This document shows positions 17,426 to 24,876 of a stretch of DNA of 64,000 nt, one piece after another. The position numbers were made by a program, and so were the translations under genes. Source of the stretch: JBGASG01 sp046328035 (GTDB lineage: Bacteria; Cyanobacteriota; Vampirovibrionia; Obscuribacterales; Obscuribacteraceae). The notes under the pieces are model-generated. The model did no database searches and was not told where the DNA came from. It saw nothing but the letters and a program-made list of their open reading frames with translations. The stretch covers positions 1-64,000 of the forward strand of contig JAXLXI010000007.1 in assembly GCA_046328035.1 (NCBI GenBank). The letters are read 5' to 3'. Position 1 is the stretch's first letter, and each line of letters opens with the position of its first letter.

Positions 17426-18880
17426 ATGTCAAGTGAATTCAAGGGCGTTACCGGGCATTTTTGGGGTAGGTGGGTGATGCGAAAATCTGTGGGCGCAGGA
17501 GGTCGAAGTGGTTCCGTCATGACGCGTGCATGGGTAGCGAGCGCAGCGGTTGTCATGGGCTTGCTCGGCAGTGGAGACCGCTTTCGGGGCGATGCGGGTT
17601 GCGCTCAAGCTGAGCCCCTGCGCGGCAAGCCGATGGCGGGTGCCAGGTATGGAGCGGCGGAACCGGGCAAATACGGGACGCCCGGCGCAGCCGGTGCATC
17701 TGGTGCATATGGTGCAGCTGGAGAGGAGCCGCTCTCCAGCAAAGATGATGGATTGGCCGCAGAAGATTCGCCCGGCGATCAAACGATGCAGGAGATGCTG
17801 CAATCTGCGCAGGCGAAGTCCAAGTCATCGGACAAGATAGATCTATCAAATGCGACTCTCAAGCAGGTTGAGGAGCTGAAGGCGCGAGCGCGGAGCAAAG
17901 CGACGCGACTCGACGCGCTGGGGACTCTCATTCGTCTTGGATCCACCGAGTTGTACCGCTCAGGAAGCATCTTCTACATGTTGCCCAAGGAGCAAAGCGC
18001 AGTCGCGCACAAGGCGGCTGAAGCGGTTTACCCATACCTCGATGACGAAGTCACGTTGGCGATGTGCATGCAATCGCCGGACCGTGACCTGCGCTATTTC
18101 GCAATCCGCAATGCACCGCGGGTGGTGAATTCCAAAGACTTTAAGACGGAGATTCCTCGTTCTTTGATCATGCCGTTGCGGCGTGTTGCCGAGACCGACA
18201 GCGACTCAGGTTTGCGCGAGGAGGCTTTACGTCTTTTGCAGCAGCTTCCTGATCAGCGCGAGTATGTGGCGAATAGATTCAAGCTCGACGACAATCCGTT
18301 TGTATTTTCAGGAAACGAGAAGGACGATGCCCAGTTCAACAAGCGCATCACGGCGATTTTGCGCTCAAGCGATTTGAAGGCTCGGCTGAATGCGCTTATG
18401 TTCATCGGAGCTAATCGTGGTTCGACTGCCAAGATGTTCTGGCGCAATTTTGACGCTGGCACACTTAATGCGGTGATTGCCCGGGCGCGCAGCTCCTCGG
18501 CGCGGGAGCGAGGGCGTGTCGCTTTCGCGCTGCCCACCCTGCAGGAAACTTTTCCGCAGCAAACACGCGACACGCTGGTATCGATGACTCGTGACCCGCT
18601 GCCCGGCGTGCGCTGGCGCGCGGCAATCGGGCTGCAGGATCTCATGACCACTCCGGATTCTAAAGCGGCGGTCGAAAACCTATTAAACGATCCGGACGAA
18701 ATGGTGCGGCGGTTCGCCCTGATATCCCTCGGTCCGCTAAACTATCCTGCACAGCTTAAGGCAATGTCCAACTCCACTAACGCGCGCTCCCGAGAGCTGG
18801 CGAATCAGTGGCTGAACCTGAAGCCAGGCGCTCCGCGAGCGGTGGAGGGCAAGGGACGCAGCCGGGGAAGCATCGAGTAG
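17426..18880 (+). CDS. Secreted/anchored HEAT-repeat-like protein
   Basis: A 484-aa protein with an N-terminal hydrophobic stretch (about 33-50, WVASAAVVMGLLGSG), then a Gly/Ala/Tyr-rich linker (ARYGAAEPGKYGTPGAAGASGAYGAAG), then from about 150 onward alpha-helical repeats typical of HEAT/armadillo text (for example VRWRAAIGLQDLM and VRRFALISLGPL). Such scaffolds bind other proteins. GGGGA precedes the ATG at 17426, but an ATG at 17477 with GGTGG upstream would place the signal closer to the start. The downstream YciI gene follows after a 14-bp gap. Confidence 0.82.
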   Translation: MSSEFKGVTGHFWGRWVMRKSVGAGGRSGSVMTRAWVASAAVVMGLLGSGDRFRGDAGCAQAEPLRGKPMAGARYGAAEPGKYGTPGAAGASGAYGAAGEEPLSSKDDGLAAEDSPGDQTMQEMLQSAQAKSKSSDKIDLSNATLKQVEELKARARSKATRLDALGTLIRLGSTELYRSGSIFYMLPKEQSAVAHKAAEAVYPYLDDEVTLAMCMQSPDRDLRYFAIRNAPRVVNSKDFKTEIPRSLIMPLRRVAETDSDSGLREEALRLLQQLPDQREYVANRFKLDDNPFVFSGNEKDDAQFNKRITAILRSSDLKARLNALMFIGANRGSTAKMFWRNFDAGTLNAVIARARSSSARERGRVAFALPTLQETFPQQTRDTLVSMTRDPLPGVRWRAAIGLQDLMTTPDSKAAVENLLNDPDEMVRRFALISLGPLNYPAQLKAMSNSTNARSRELANQWLNLKPGAPRAVEGKGRSRGSIE

Positions 18881-18894
18881 GTAGGAGAAGACGC

Positions 18895-19194
18895 ATGCAG
18901 TTCATGGTGATTGGGTATGACGGAACCGACGAAGAGGCACTGGAGCGCCGCATGAGAGCGCGCCCCGCGCATGTGGCGCTCGGCGACAAAATGCGTGACG
19001 CCGGTGAGATGCTCATGGGTGCGGCCATCCTAGACGAAAACGATAAGATGATCGGGTCGGTGTTGATTTGCGATTTCGAATCGCGCGCCGCTCTTGAGAA
19101 ATGGCTGGAAGCGGAACCTTATGTTGTGGGCGATGTCTGGCGCGATATTCAGGTGACGCCCTGCCGCGTCGGACCCAGCTTCGTGCGGAAGTAA
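18895..19194 (+). CDS. YciI-like protein
   Basis: A 99-aa protein from the ATG at 18895, which has GGAGA 8 bp upstream; an earlier start inside the preceding gene is rejected. Text MQFMVIGYDGTDEEALERRMRARPAHV, GAAILDENDKMIGSVLICDF and WLEAEPYVVGDVWRDIQVTPC is typical of the YCII ferredoxin-like fold (dimeric alpha/beta barrel). Known members include a few dehalogenase-like enzymes, but most have no assigned reaction. Likely cotranscribed with the HEAT-like gene. Confidence 0.93.
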   Translation: MQFMVIGYDGTDEEALERRMRARPAHVALGDKMRDAGEMLMGAAILDENDKMIGSVLICDFESRAALEKWLEAEPYVVGDVWRDIQVTPCRVGPSFVRK

Positions 19195-19208
19195 CGCCCC
19201 CGTAGTTG

Positions 19209-19234
19209 GTGATATTTTGGCGCTAGAAGATCAC
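19209..19234. repeat. GTGATATT-N10 inverted repeat, copy 1
   Basis: GTGATATT at 19209-19216 and AAGATCAC at 19227-19234 (one mismatch) separated by TTGGCGCTAG. A following GTGCTTGCCGATGTGGTG tail is repeated in diverged form after copy 2, so copies 1 and 2 form a tandem repeat of 48 bp. Confidence 0.85.
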
Positions 19235-19256
19235 GGTGCTTGCCGATGTGGTGCCG

Positions 19257-19282
19257 GTGATATTTCGGGGACAGAAAATCAC
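19257..19282. repeat. GTGATATT-N10 inverted repeat, copy 2
   Basis: GTGATATT at 19257-19264 and AAAATCAC at 19275-19282, spacer TCGGGGACAG. Same arm length and spacer length as copy 1. Confidence 0.85.
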
Positions 19283-19360
19283 GACGCCTGCCGACGTGGT
19301 GCGCACTGGAGAGTTACACGCTCCATTAGAAACCGGCGTTCCAATAAAACGCCACAATTA

Positions 19361-19527
19361 CGGTATACCGAAAATTTGGGCTTAGGAAATCCGGTATACC
19401 GAAAAATCGCAGTCATCAGAATTACGGTATACCGAAAACTGGGCTTCGAAAATTCGGTATACCGAAAATCGCAGCCATCAGAATTACGGCATACCGAAAA
19501 GTTAGGCTTCGAAAATTCGATACACCG
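19361..19527. repeat. Phased array of six CGGTATACCG palindromes
   Basis: Ten-bp palindrome CGGTATACCG starts at 19361, 19392, 19425 and 19455; diverged copies CGGCATACCG at 19487 and CGATACACCG at 19518. Each is followed by AAAA or GAAAA. Start-to-start distances are 31, 33, 30, 32 and 31 bp, i.e. close to three helical turns, so all palindromes face the same side of the helix. The larger unit of about 63 bp (TCGCAGYCATCAGAATTA plus GGCTTCGAAAATT) repeats as well. Not CRISPR: the units have no unique spacers. Confidence 0.92.
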
Positions 19528-19584
19528 AAAATCGTTGCCAGCACAGTCTGGTCTGCAGGGAATATGGGATCAGTTCCGTATGTG

Positions 19585-19610
19585 GTGATATTTTGGCGCT
19601 GGAATATCAC
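19585..19610. repeat. GTGATATT-N10 inverted repeat, copy 3 (perfect)
   Basis: GTGATATT at 19585-19592 and AATATCAC at 19603-19610, a perfect 8-bp inverted repeat with spacer TTGGCGCTGG that almost equals the spacer of copy 1. Lies on the gene-proximal side of the palindrome array. Confidence 0.88.
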
Positions 19611-19803
19611 TAGGTTTGTCGGGCGAAGGAAGCCGGTGGCGACGGGGAGCGGCAATGAATTACAATGACGCTTGGGAGCTGAGAAGAGCGAGTCGTACAG
19701 CAGCGATTCGCATGACACAATGCCCAGCGAGTAATTCATTTCCTCCCACAGTAGTAACTTAGTTTGAAGGGCACTTCCTCTGGTTGATTCAGGAGGTGAA
19801 CCT

Positions 19804-20412
19804 ATGGCCACTGCAAAATTGAGGGAATTCCTCAAGCGTATGAATGATGGCGAGATGTTCTCCGCCCGCGATGTATTGAGGCTATCGCGTCGCCGCAAAA
19901 CCGTCTACGCGGCGCTTTGGCGGCTCAATAAAAAGGGTGAAATTTTCCGCGTTGCTCAGGGACTCTACATAAAAGGTGGCGAAAACGCTCCCAAGCCCAC
20001 GGTCACCGAAATTGCTCATGCTAAAGCGAGTGCATTCTTCAAAACCGTTGCGGAGATCAGCGCCGACTTCGCGCGACGCGTTGGCATCGAATTCACGGCA
20101 AAGTCCAGCGCGATTTTTGCCACAAATGGACGCAGTAGCATAATTCGTTCCTGCCACGGTCCGATTCAATTTATAGGCGCGTCCCTGCGCAAAATTGCTC
20201 TTCAGGACTCGTTGGTCGGCGTCCAGCTGCGCACCGTGTGGCACTGGGGACGGTATAGCGATCCCGCTCCGGTAAAGATTGCAGCCATCCGGTGGTCAGA
20301 CGCCAACCGGCAAGAATGCGATTCTCGTTTTAAACTCTTGCCATACTGGCTTGCGGACATGCTGACTCTGCCCTTTGAAAATCGCAGCAGGACTCCCGTT
20401 TTACTCGAGTGA
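19804..20412 (+). CDS. DUF6088 / AbiEi-antitoxin-like winged-helix protein
   Basis: A 202-aa protein. Residues 1-60 fit the N-terminal winged helix of type IV antitoxins (ARDVLRLSRRRKTVYAALWRLNKKGEIFRVAQGLYI), followed by a domain with FTAKSSAIFATNGRSSII and an HWGRYSD segment. Known relatives are AbiEi-type antitoxins that repress their own promoters by binding repeats. AGGAGGTGA lies 6 bp before the ATG. No AbiEii-type nucleotidyltransferase toxin gene follows: the next gene is on the opposite strand and encodes a glutaredoxin. So it is an orphan regulator, possibly acting on the upstream repeat array. Confidence 0.85.
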   Translation: MATAKLREFLKRMNDGEMFSARDVLRLSRRRKTVYAALWRLNKKGEIFRVAQGLYIKGGENAPKPTVTEIAHAKASAFFKTVAEISADFARRVGIEFTAKSSAIFATNGRSSIIRSCHGPIQFIGASLRKIALQDSLVGVQLRTVWHWGRYSDPAPVKIAAIRWSDANRQECDSRFKLLPYWLADMLTLPFENRSRTPVLLE

Positions 20413-20422
20413 AGATACTCGT

Positions 20423-20680
20423 CTATGTGGCTAGGAGGAGTTCCAATTCCGCATCGCTCGGGCGAACGAGAGCTGTGCCGTCTTTCTCGACGACGGGAAC
20501 CAGTCCCTGCCGAGTCAGGCGATACATGCGGCGCAGCGCGGCATAGCCGTTAGCAACGTCGCGTTCTTCGAATTCAACATCATGCCCGCGCAGCCAGGTC
20601 CGGGCATCCTCACAGAGCGGACAGCCGGGCACCACATACAGCACTACACGATGTTGTGCGTTCTCAAATTCCTGATTCAT
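20423..20680 (-). CDS. Glutaredoxin-like protein
   Basis: An 85-aa thioredoxin-fold protein with CPLC at about residues 19-22 (VVPGCPLCEDARTWL), a cis-Pro region (GLVPVVEKDG) and a C-terminal helix. Glutaredoxin-type thiol-disulfide exchange is expected; the CPLC pair suggests a dithiol enzyme. Its ATG overlaps the stop of the M28 peptidase gene (ATGA at 20677-20680), so it is translationally coupled to it. Confidence 0.92.
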   Translation of the reverse strand: MNQEFENAQHRVVLYVVPGCPLCEDARTWLRGHDVEFEERDVANGYAALRRMYRLTRQGLVPVVEKDGTALVRPSDAELELLLAT

Positions 20681-22305
20681 GGCGATTGCTTGGTCTTCAC
20701 CTTTGGCGGGCGTGCCGAGGCGAATTCAGATTTGGGATACCACTGGGGAAGCGAACTTGCCTGGGCTATATCCATGCCGGCGAGAAACAGCAACTGCGTG
20801 TCTTCGACGAGTCCGGACAGGTCCCAGTCTGGTTTTACTTTGTCGGAAAACTTGTGGTAGTCCTGCGTTATGTATTGTTTGCGCTTCTGCGCGGCAAAGT
20901 CGGCGGGCTTGTCGATGAAGTCGGCGCCTGGATGCAGGAAGAAAATAGCGGGCACGCCGCGGCGCATGAACTCCAGGTGGTCGGATCGGTAAAACGAGCC
21001 CTTATCAGGTTCCGGGTCCACGGTTATGGTTCGGCCTTGCTTGGCGGCTTCGGCGGCGAGTACGTCGTCGATGTCCGAATGTCCCTGTCCGATGCTCACC
21101 ACTTTCCGTGTGCGTCCCCAGACATTCATGACGTCGACATTAATTATGGCAACGGTTTTGTCGAGCGGAATCAACGGATTCTTTACGTAGAACTGGGCGC
21201 CGAGCAACCCGCTTTCTTCCAGCGTCGTGAAAAGAAACAGAATCGTGCGCCGCGGCGGTGGCGCCAGATGGAACGCTCGGGCGATTTCGAGAATGGTGGA
21301 AACACCCGATCCATTGTCGACGGCGCCGCTAAAGATGCCGGTCACCACGCCGTCCTTTTCGCGCTTGCCGAAGTGGTCCCAGTGCGCGGAGTAGACGATG
21401 CACTCATCGGCGACCTTGGGATCTTCACCGCGGATGGTGGCGACGACGTTGCGAGTATTGAAATGGCGGGCTGCGTTTTCGATGTCGATAGACGCTTTCA
21501 CATTCAACTCGACAGGACGAAAGTCTTGTTGTTGAGCGGCTTCGAAGAGTTTCTTCCAGTCGTGCCCGCCAAGTGCGGCGAGCTTCTCGGCAGTTTCTCC
21601 GGTGATCCATCCTTCGGCGCGAATGCGGTGTTCGTCGTCTGCGGACAGGTTGAAATTCTCGCCGCCCCAACTGGTGCGCACCACATCGAATGCATAGCCG
21701 GCGCCCGCAGTGTTGTGCACAATCAAGACTGCCGCCGCACCCAGCTTGGAGCCAATCTCATACTTGTAGGTCCAGCGACCGTAGTAAGTCAGCGCGTTGC
21801 CTCGAAAGAACGTGTCGTCCAGCTTGCTCGGGTCGTGCGGGTCAGGGCGACGAGGGTCGCCGACCAGAATCACCAGTAGCTTGCCGTGTACGTCGACGCC
21901 TTTGTAATCGTTCCAACCGTATTCGGGAGCGTCGATGCCATATCCCACAAACAGCATATCCAGATTCTTCAGCGAGGCAGACGGATGACGCGTCATCGCC
22001 ACGTAGTCTTCTAGCACCGTGGGTTTCAGCGATTCGCCATTGCCGCCGCCGCCCTCATCGCTCTTGAACTCGAGTGAGGATGTGGCCCGATAGCCGGTAA
22101 CCGGCACATCTTGAAAATAGGATCCACCCGTCCCGGCGCCGGTCAGCCCAATCGCCTGACACTGCTCCTGCAGATAAGCCAGCGTGCGCTCCTCGCCTGT
22201 GGTCCCGGGCTGCCGCCCTTCGAATTCATCTGATGCCAGTATCTTGATGTGTTCAAGCAATCGCTCGGCGTTAATGCTGGCGAGTGCGGCGCGCAGGTCG
22301 TCCAT
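20677..22305 (-). CDS. M28 family zinc aminopeptidase
   Basis: A 542-aa protein from the ATG at 22305 (AAAGGTG upstream); an upstream open extension is Arg-rich and not protein-like. The N-terminal part (1-110) contains SDEFEGRQPGTTGEER, typical of M28 enzymes; a PA-domain-like insertion follows (about 110-250). Metal ligands are visible: His308 in SAHWDH, Asp330 in GAVDNGSG, the Glu pair 363-364 in TLEESGLLG, Asp391 in INVDVM, His443 in RSDHLEF. These enzymes remove N-terminal residues from peptides with two zinc ions. No signal peptide is evident with this start, unlike many secreted relatives. Confidence 0.93.
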   Translation of the reverse strand: MDDLRAALASINAERLLEHIKILASDEFEGRQPGTTGEERTLAYLQEQCQAIGLTGAGTGGSYFQDVPVTGYRATSSLEFKSDEGGGGNGESLKPTVLEDYVAMTRHPSASLKNLDMLFVGYGIDAPEYGWNDYKGVDVHGKLLVILVGDPRRPDPHDPSKLDDTFFRGNALTYYGRWTYKYEIGSKLGAAAVLIVHNTAGAGYAFDVVRTSWGGENFNLSADDEHRIRAEGWITGETAEKLAALGGHDWKKLFEAAQQQDFRPVELNVKASIDIENAARHFNTRNVVATIRGEDPKVADECIVYSAHWDHFGKREKDGVVTGIFSGAVDNGSGVSTILEIARAFHLAPPPRRTILFLFTTLEESGLLGAQFYVKNPLIPLDKTVAIINVDVMNVWGRTRKVVSIGQGHSDIDDVLAAEAAKQGRTITVDPEPDKGSFYRSDHLEFMRRGVPAIFFLHPGADFIDKPADFAAQKRKQYITQDYHKFSDKVKPDWDLSGLVEDTQLLFLAGMDIAQASSLPQWYPKSEFASARPPKVKTKQSP

Positions 22306-22417
22306 AAGCACCTTTCCCCGGAAGCGCGGGCACCCCGCTCGCGCTTCCAGGGACTCTACCATGCGACACCCTCTCTGAAAACTGTTGTTGGCGATCAGAT
22401 CTGTAATCGTACGCCGC

Positions 22418-22798
22418 TTAGCTGAATATGCCTCCGGGCTGCCATTGCGGGCGATCCGGCGCTGACCGAGAATTGAGTTGCGGGTCGGCTGCCGCCTCGG
22501 CAAACACAACCGCTTCCACCGGCAGGAGAGCTGAAGCCAGCACCGCTGTTGGTATCGGCTGCGATGCTTCGGCTCGCGCCAGGTCGTTTCGTGCCGCGAT
22601 GTCGCGTGCCGGCAAAGCTCGTGAGTTATCGTTTCTTGCCACCATTCCTGCTTCCGGCGAACCGGAGGTCGCAGCCGGCATGCGCCGCTTGCCCCAGGTT
22701 TCGAAAATTGCTTCTGCAAATGGGGATTCCGCCTGTTGCCCACCTAGGGACGTGCCTTCGTGCGATTGATCGTTGTGTCTGAAACGTTCGAATGTCAT
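22418..22798 (-). CDS. Hypothetical Ala/Pro-rich protein (126 aa)
   Basis: Starts with MTFERFRHNDQSHEGTSLGG and is preceded by AGGAG 9 bp upstream. The middle is Ala/Arg-rich and the end is PQWQPGGIFS. No recognised domain. It is 38 bp downstream of the 109-aa gene on the same strand; both may form a small operon starting at the direct-repeat box near 23212. The opposite strand is also open, so moderate confidence. Confidence 0.6.
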   Translation of the reverse strand: MTFERFRHNDQSHEGTSLGGQQAESPFAEAIFETWGKRRMPAATSGSPEAGMVARNDNSRALPARDIAARNDLARAEASQPIPTAVLASALLPVEAVVFAEAAADPQLNSRSAPDRPQWQPGGIFS

Positions 22799-22836
22799 GT
22801 TAAACCGCTCCTGGTAAGTTAACTGTCCGCCTTCAC

Positions 22837-23166
22837 TCAGGCTGCTGATTCATCGCTGCTGTTGTTTGCGGATTTACCGAAGAGGCTCTTTTTATAGAGA
22901 CTGTAGGGGTCGTACTGTTGCTCGGCGTAGTGGGTATCCAAAGCTTGGCTGCCGTATAGACGCAGATCGTCGAGGACTGTGAATACGAGCGCATCTTCCT
23001 GGACAGGATTGGGAAATCCCCAACCATTATTTCGATTGCTCGCAGCGCGTTGATTTTCAACGGCTTCGTTGGCAAAGCTATCACCGACGGTGGCACAATC
23101 TTGTTGTGCTTGCGTGCGTTGCACGTCGTCGATGTTGCTGATTGCTGGTTGAAAATTGCGTGTCAT
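22837..23166 (-). CDS. Hypothetical small hydrophilic protein (109 aa)
   Basis: Asn/Gln/Ser/Asp-rich text (SNIDDVQRTQAQQDCATVGD, ASNRNNGWGFPNP) ending in LYKKSLFGKSANNSSDESAA. No signal peptide or known domain. Lies downstream of a CTGACCAA-type direct-repeat box at 23212-23230. Confidence 0.65.
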   Translation of the reverse strand: MTRNFQPAISNIDDVQRTQAQQDCATVGDSFANEAVENQRAASNRNNGWGFPNPVQEDALVFTVLDDLRLYGSQALDTHYAEQQYDPYSLYKKSLFGKSANNSSDESAA

Positions 23167-23211
23167 TTGGATAACCCCATTGCCCTGATGCTCTTATTCT
23201 CCACATCCAAT

Positions 23212-23230
23212 CTGACCAAATCCTGACCAG
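23212..23230 (-). promoter_or_regulatory. CTGACCAA direct-repeat box (11-bp period), upstream of 23166 gene
   Basis: CTGACCAA at 23212-23219 and CTGACCAG at 23223-23230, separated by ATC. Read on the minus strand this is TTGGTCAG-type half-sites heading into the gene at 23166. The same spacing and spacer occur at 24153 and a related one at 27772. A clear -10 was not found. Confidence 0.75.
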
Positions 23231-23244
23231 CCTGAAATGGTCAC

Positions 23245-24102
23245 CTAGCGCTCGATTCCGAGTTCGGTGCGCAGCCAGACGTCCAGATCTTTTTCCCAGG
23301 CGGCCAGGGTGTCGGGTTCCACCAAACCTCGCTTCACCGCTTCGAAAAAGGCCCGCGCGCGAGGATTGAAGACTTCCGAGAGTATGGGGTCGCTCGAAGC
23401 ACCGCTCGCGGACGCGTCCGGTCCGTGTCCGGCGGCAACCGAGCCGGCGCCGGCACTGGCGGTCGAACCGGCTCCGCCCCGTTTGTTCGGCAGCAGCTTG
23501 TTGTAGACGGCGGCAGTGCGGCATTGGACGCCGCGCACGCTGATGTTGCGACGCATGGAGATTGCCTTCTCCGTGAGACCGAGCACCAGGTCTTGCAGGG
23601 TTTCGAATTCGTGGTCGCTCAGCATTTCGCGCGGATTGGGCAACATAGATTGGCGCACGTCCGGGTCTGTGTATGGATTGCTGTGCAGCCATACAGATAG
23701 GATTGCATAACGTAATTTGTCGTCAGTGTGGTTTTTGAGCACGTAGCCATGCACCGCTTCCACCGGGACAATCCGTCGCAGATCCCGCACGTACACTTCG
23801 CGGTGATATTGCGTCCAGAAGAGAATTTTGGTGTCCGGCTTGTGGTGCCATATTTCGGCTGCTGCCTTGATTCCGTTCAGTTGTGTCAGGGAAACATCCA
23901 TGATCACAAGTTCCGGTGCGTGAGCTCTCGCCAGCTCTACGACCGCCTGTCCGTCCTCTGCCTCGACGATGTTGACGTATCTTTCTGTGAGGCTTTTGAC
24001 AATCTTGCCGGCATAGCTGCGCAGCCCGGGCAACGAGTCAGCAATTAGGATGCAGCTGCCGCAAGGGTCTACGTTTATTACTGTGTTTGGATCACTAATC
24101 AT
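23245..24102 (-). CDS. NarL-like response regulator with divergent HTH
   Basis: A 285-aa protein from the ATG at 24102 (AGAGGG upstream); a GTG at 24129 is the alternative. Receiver with Asp69 (LVIMDVSLTQLNG). Residues 165-215 resemble a LuxR-type HTH (LSDHEFETLQDLVLGLTEKA, SVRGVQCRTAAVYNKL). Then a Gly/Ala/Ser linker (about 218-240) and a C-terminal helical extension (VFNPRARAFFEAVKRGLVEP). Divergent from the OmpR-like regulator gene at 24199, sharing about 100 bp that contains the CTGACCAA box. Confidence 0.88.
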   Translation of the reverse strand: MISDPNTVINVDPCGSCILIADSLPGLRSYAGKIVKSLTERYVNIVEAEDGQAVVELARAHAPELVIMDVSLTQLNGIKAAAEIWHHKPDTKILFWTQYHREVYVRDLRRIVPVEAVHGYVLKNHTDDKLRYAILSVWLHSNPYTDPDVRQSMLPNPREMLSDHEFETLQDLVLGLTEKAISMRRNISVRGVQCRTAAVYNKLLPNKRGGAGSTASAGAGSVAAGHGPDASASGASSDPILSEVFNPRARAFFEAVKRGLVEPDTLAAWEKDLDVWLRTELGIER

Positions 24103-24152
24103 TGGTTGGCATCCCTCTGCCTTGTTCACTGACTTGAGTCTATGCCGTGAAT

Positions 24153-24171
24153 CTGACCAAATCCTGTCCGG
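24153..24171 (+). promoter_or_regulatory. CTGACCAA direct-repeat box at the OmpR-like promoter
   Basis: CTGACCAA at 24153-24160, spacer ATC, CTGTCCGG at 24164-24171, so 11-bp period. The second half-site covers the expected -35 position (24164-24169), 17 bp before TATACT. This is the layout of PhoB/OmpR-activated promoters, where the activator box replaces the -35 element. Confidence 0.78.
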
Positions 24172-24186
24172 GGGTGCCTATTCCGC

Positions 24187-24192
24187 TATACT
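24187..24192 (+). promoter_or_regulatory. -10 element TATACT of a leaderless promoter
   Basis: TATACT is followed by exactly six bases (TTAGCG) and then the ATG at 24199, so transcription should begin at or next to the A of the start codon. No ribosome site is present, in agreement with a leaderless mRNA. Confidence 0.7.
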
Positions 24193-24198
24193 TTAGCG

Positions 24199-24876
24199 AT
24201 GGCGAAAATTCTTCTTGTTGAAGACGATAAAAAACTGGCTGCCACTGTGCAGTTGCTTCTCGAAATCGAGAAGCACAAAATCGAGATGGTGCATGACGGT
24301 CGCGAAGCGCTGGACCATCTGGCGGCGTTCGAATACGATCTCTTGATCCTGGACTGGGATTTACCGGGGCGAACGGGCGTCGAGATTTGCAAAGAGTTTC
24401 GCTCACGCGGCGGGCAGACGCCGGTATTGATGCTGACCGGCAAGCAGGAAATCGACAACAAGGAAGAAGGCTTCAACTGCGGCGCCGATGATTACTTGAC
24501 AAAGCCGTATCACCCCAAAGAGTTGACGGCGCGCGTGCGCGCGTTGTTGCGCCGCATGCCGGGCTTTGCCGGCGACAAACTGTCGTGGCGCGACATTGAG
24601 GTCGACCTCACTTCGCACCGCGTCAACAGAGGCGGTGAAGACATCGCATTACAACCGATGGAGTACACGCTCGTTTCGTTTTTTGTGAAAAACCCTGGTC
24701 AGGTCTTCAGTCCGGAAGCGCTTTTAAAGCGCTGCTGGGATGCCGATGCCGAGGTGTCGTCCGACAGTATCTATACGTGTATCCGGCGGATCAGGAAGAA
24801 ACTAGATCGCGAAGGCATGCCCTCCATTATTCGTACTGTGCATGGGGTTGGGTATAGTTTGGGAGATGCTGGCTGA
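24199..24876 (+). CDS. OmpR/PhoB-family response regulator
   Basis: A 225-aa protein with receiver (acidic VEDD at 8-10, Asp52 in LILDWDLPGRTG, Lys in TKPYHP) and a winged-helix output domain (about 130-222: HRVNRGGEDIALQPMEYTLV, SIYTCIRRIRKKLD, TVHGVGYSL). Proteins of this family bind direct repeats with 10-11 bp spacing, matching the boxes at 23212, 24153 and 27772. No cognate kinase is adjacent. The 3' end overlaps the convergent LysM gene by 50 bp. Confidence 0.96.
   Translation: MAKILLVEDDKKLAATVQLLLEIEKHKIEMVHDGREALDHLAAFEYDLLILDWDLPGRTGVEICKEFRSRGGQTPVLMLTGKQEIDNKEEGFNCGADDYLTKPYHPKELTARVRALLRRMPGFAGDKLSWRDIEVDLTSHRVNRGGEDIALQPMEYTLVSFFVKNPGQVFSPEALLKRCWDADAEVSSDSIYTCIRRIRKKLDREGMPSIIRTVHGVGYSLGDAG

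Larger units (their letters stand above)
19195..19803. promoter_or_regulatory. Repeat-dense non-coding region upstream of the AbiEi-like gene
   Basis: About 600 bp without a convincing gene. It contains three GTGATATT-N10-AATATCAC-type inverted repeats (19209, 19257, 19585), the six-palindrome array at 19361-19527, and a 10-bp inverted repeat AATGAATTAC (19654-19663) / GTAATTCATT (19731-19740). It ends with AGGAGGTGA as a strong ribosome site for the gene at 19804. AT content is higher than in the flanks. Confidence 0.8.

Noticed and set aside
19361..19527. CRISPR array
   Set aside because: Repeat units contain related sequence throughout and no unique spacers; no cas genes are near.
20656..21879. 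Plus-strand frame of 407 codons
   Set aside because: Antisense to the M28 peptidase with all its metal ligands.
22306..22743. N-terminal extension of the M28 peptidase
   Set aside because: Arg/Gln/His-rich text overlapping the 126-aa gene; AAAGGTG and protein-like sequence point to the ATG at 22305.
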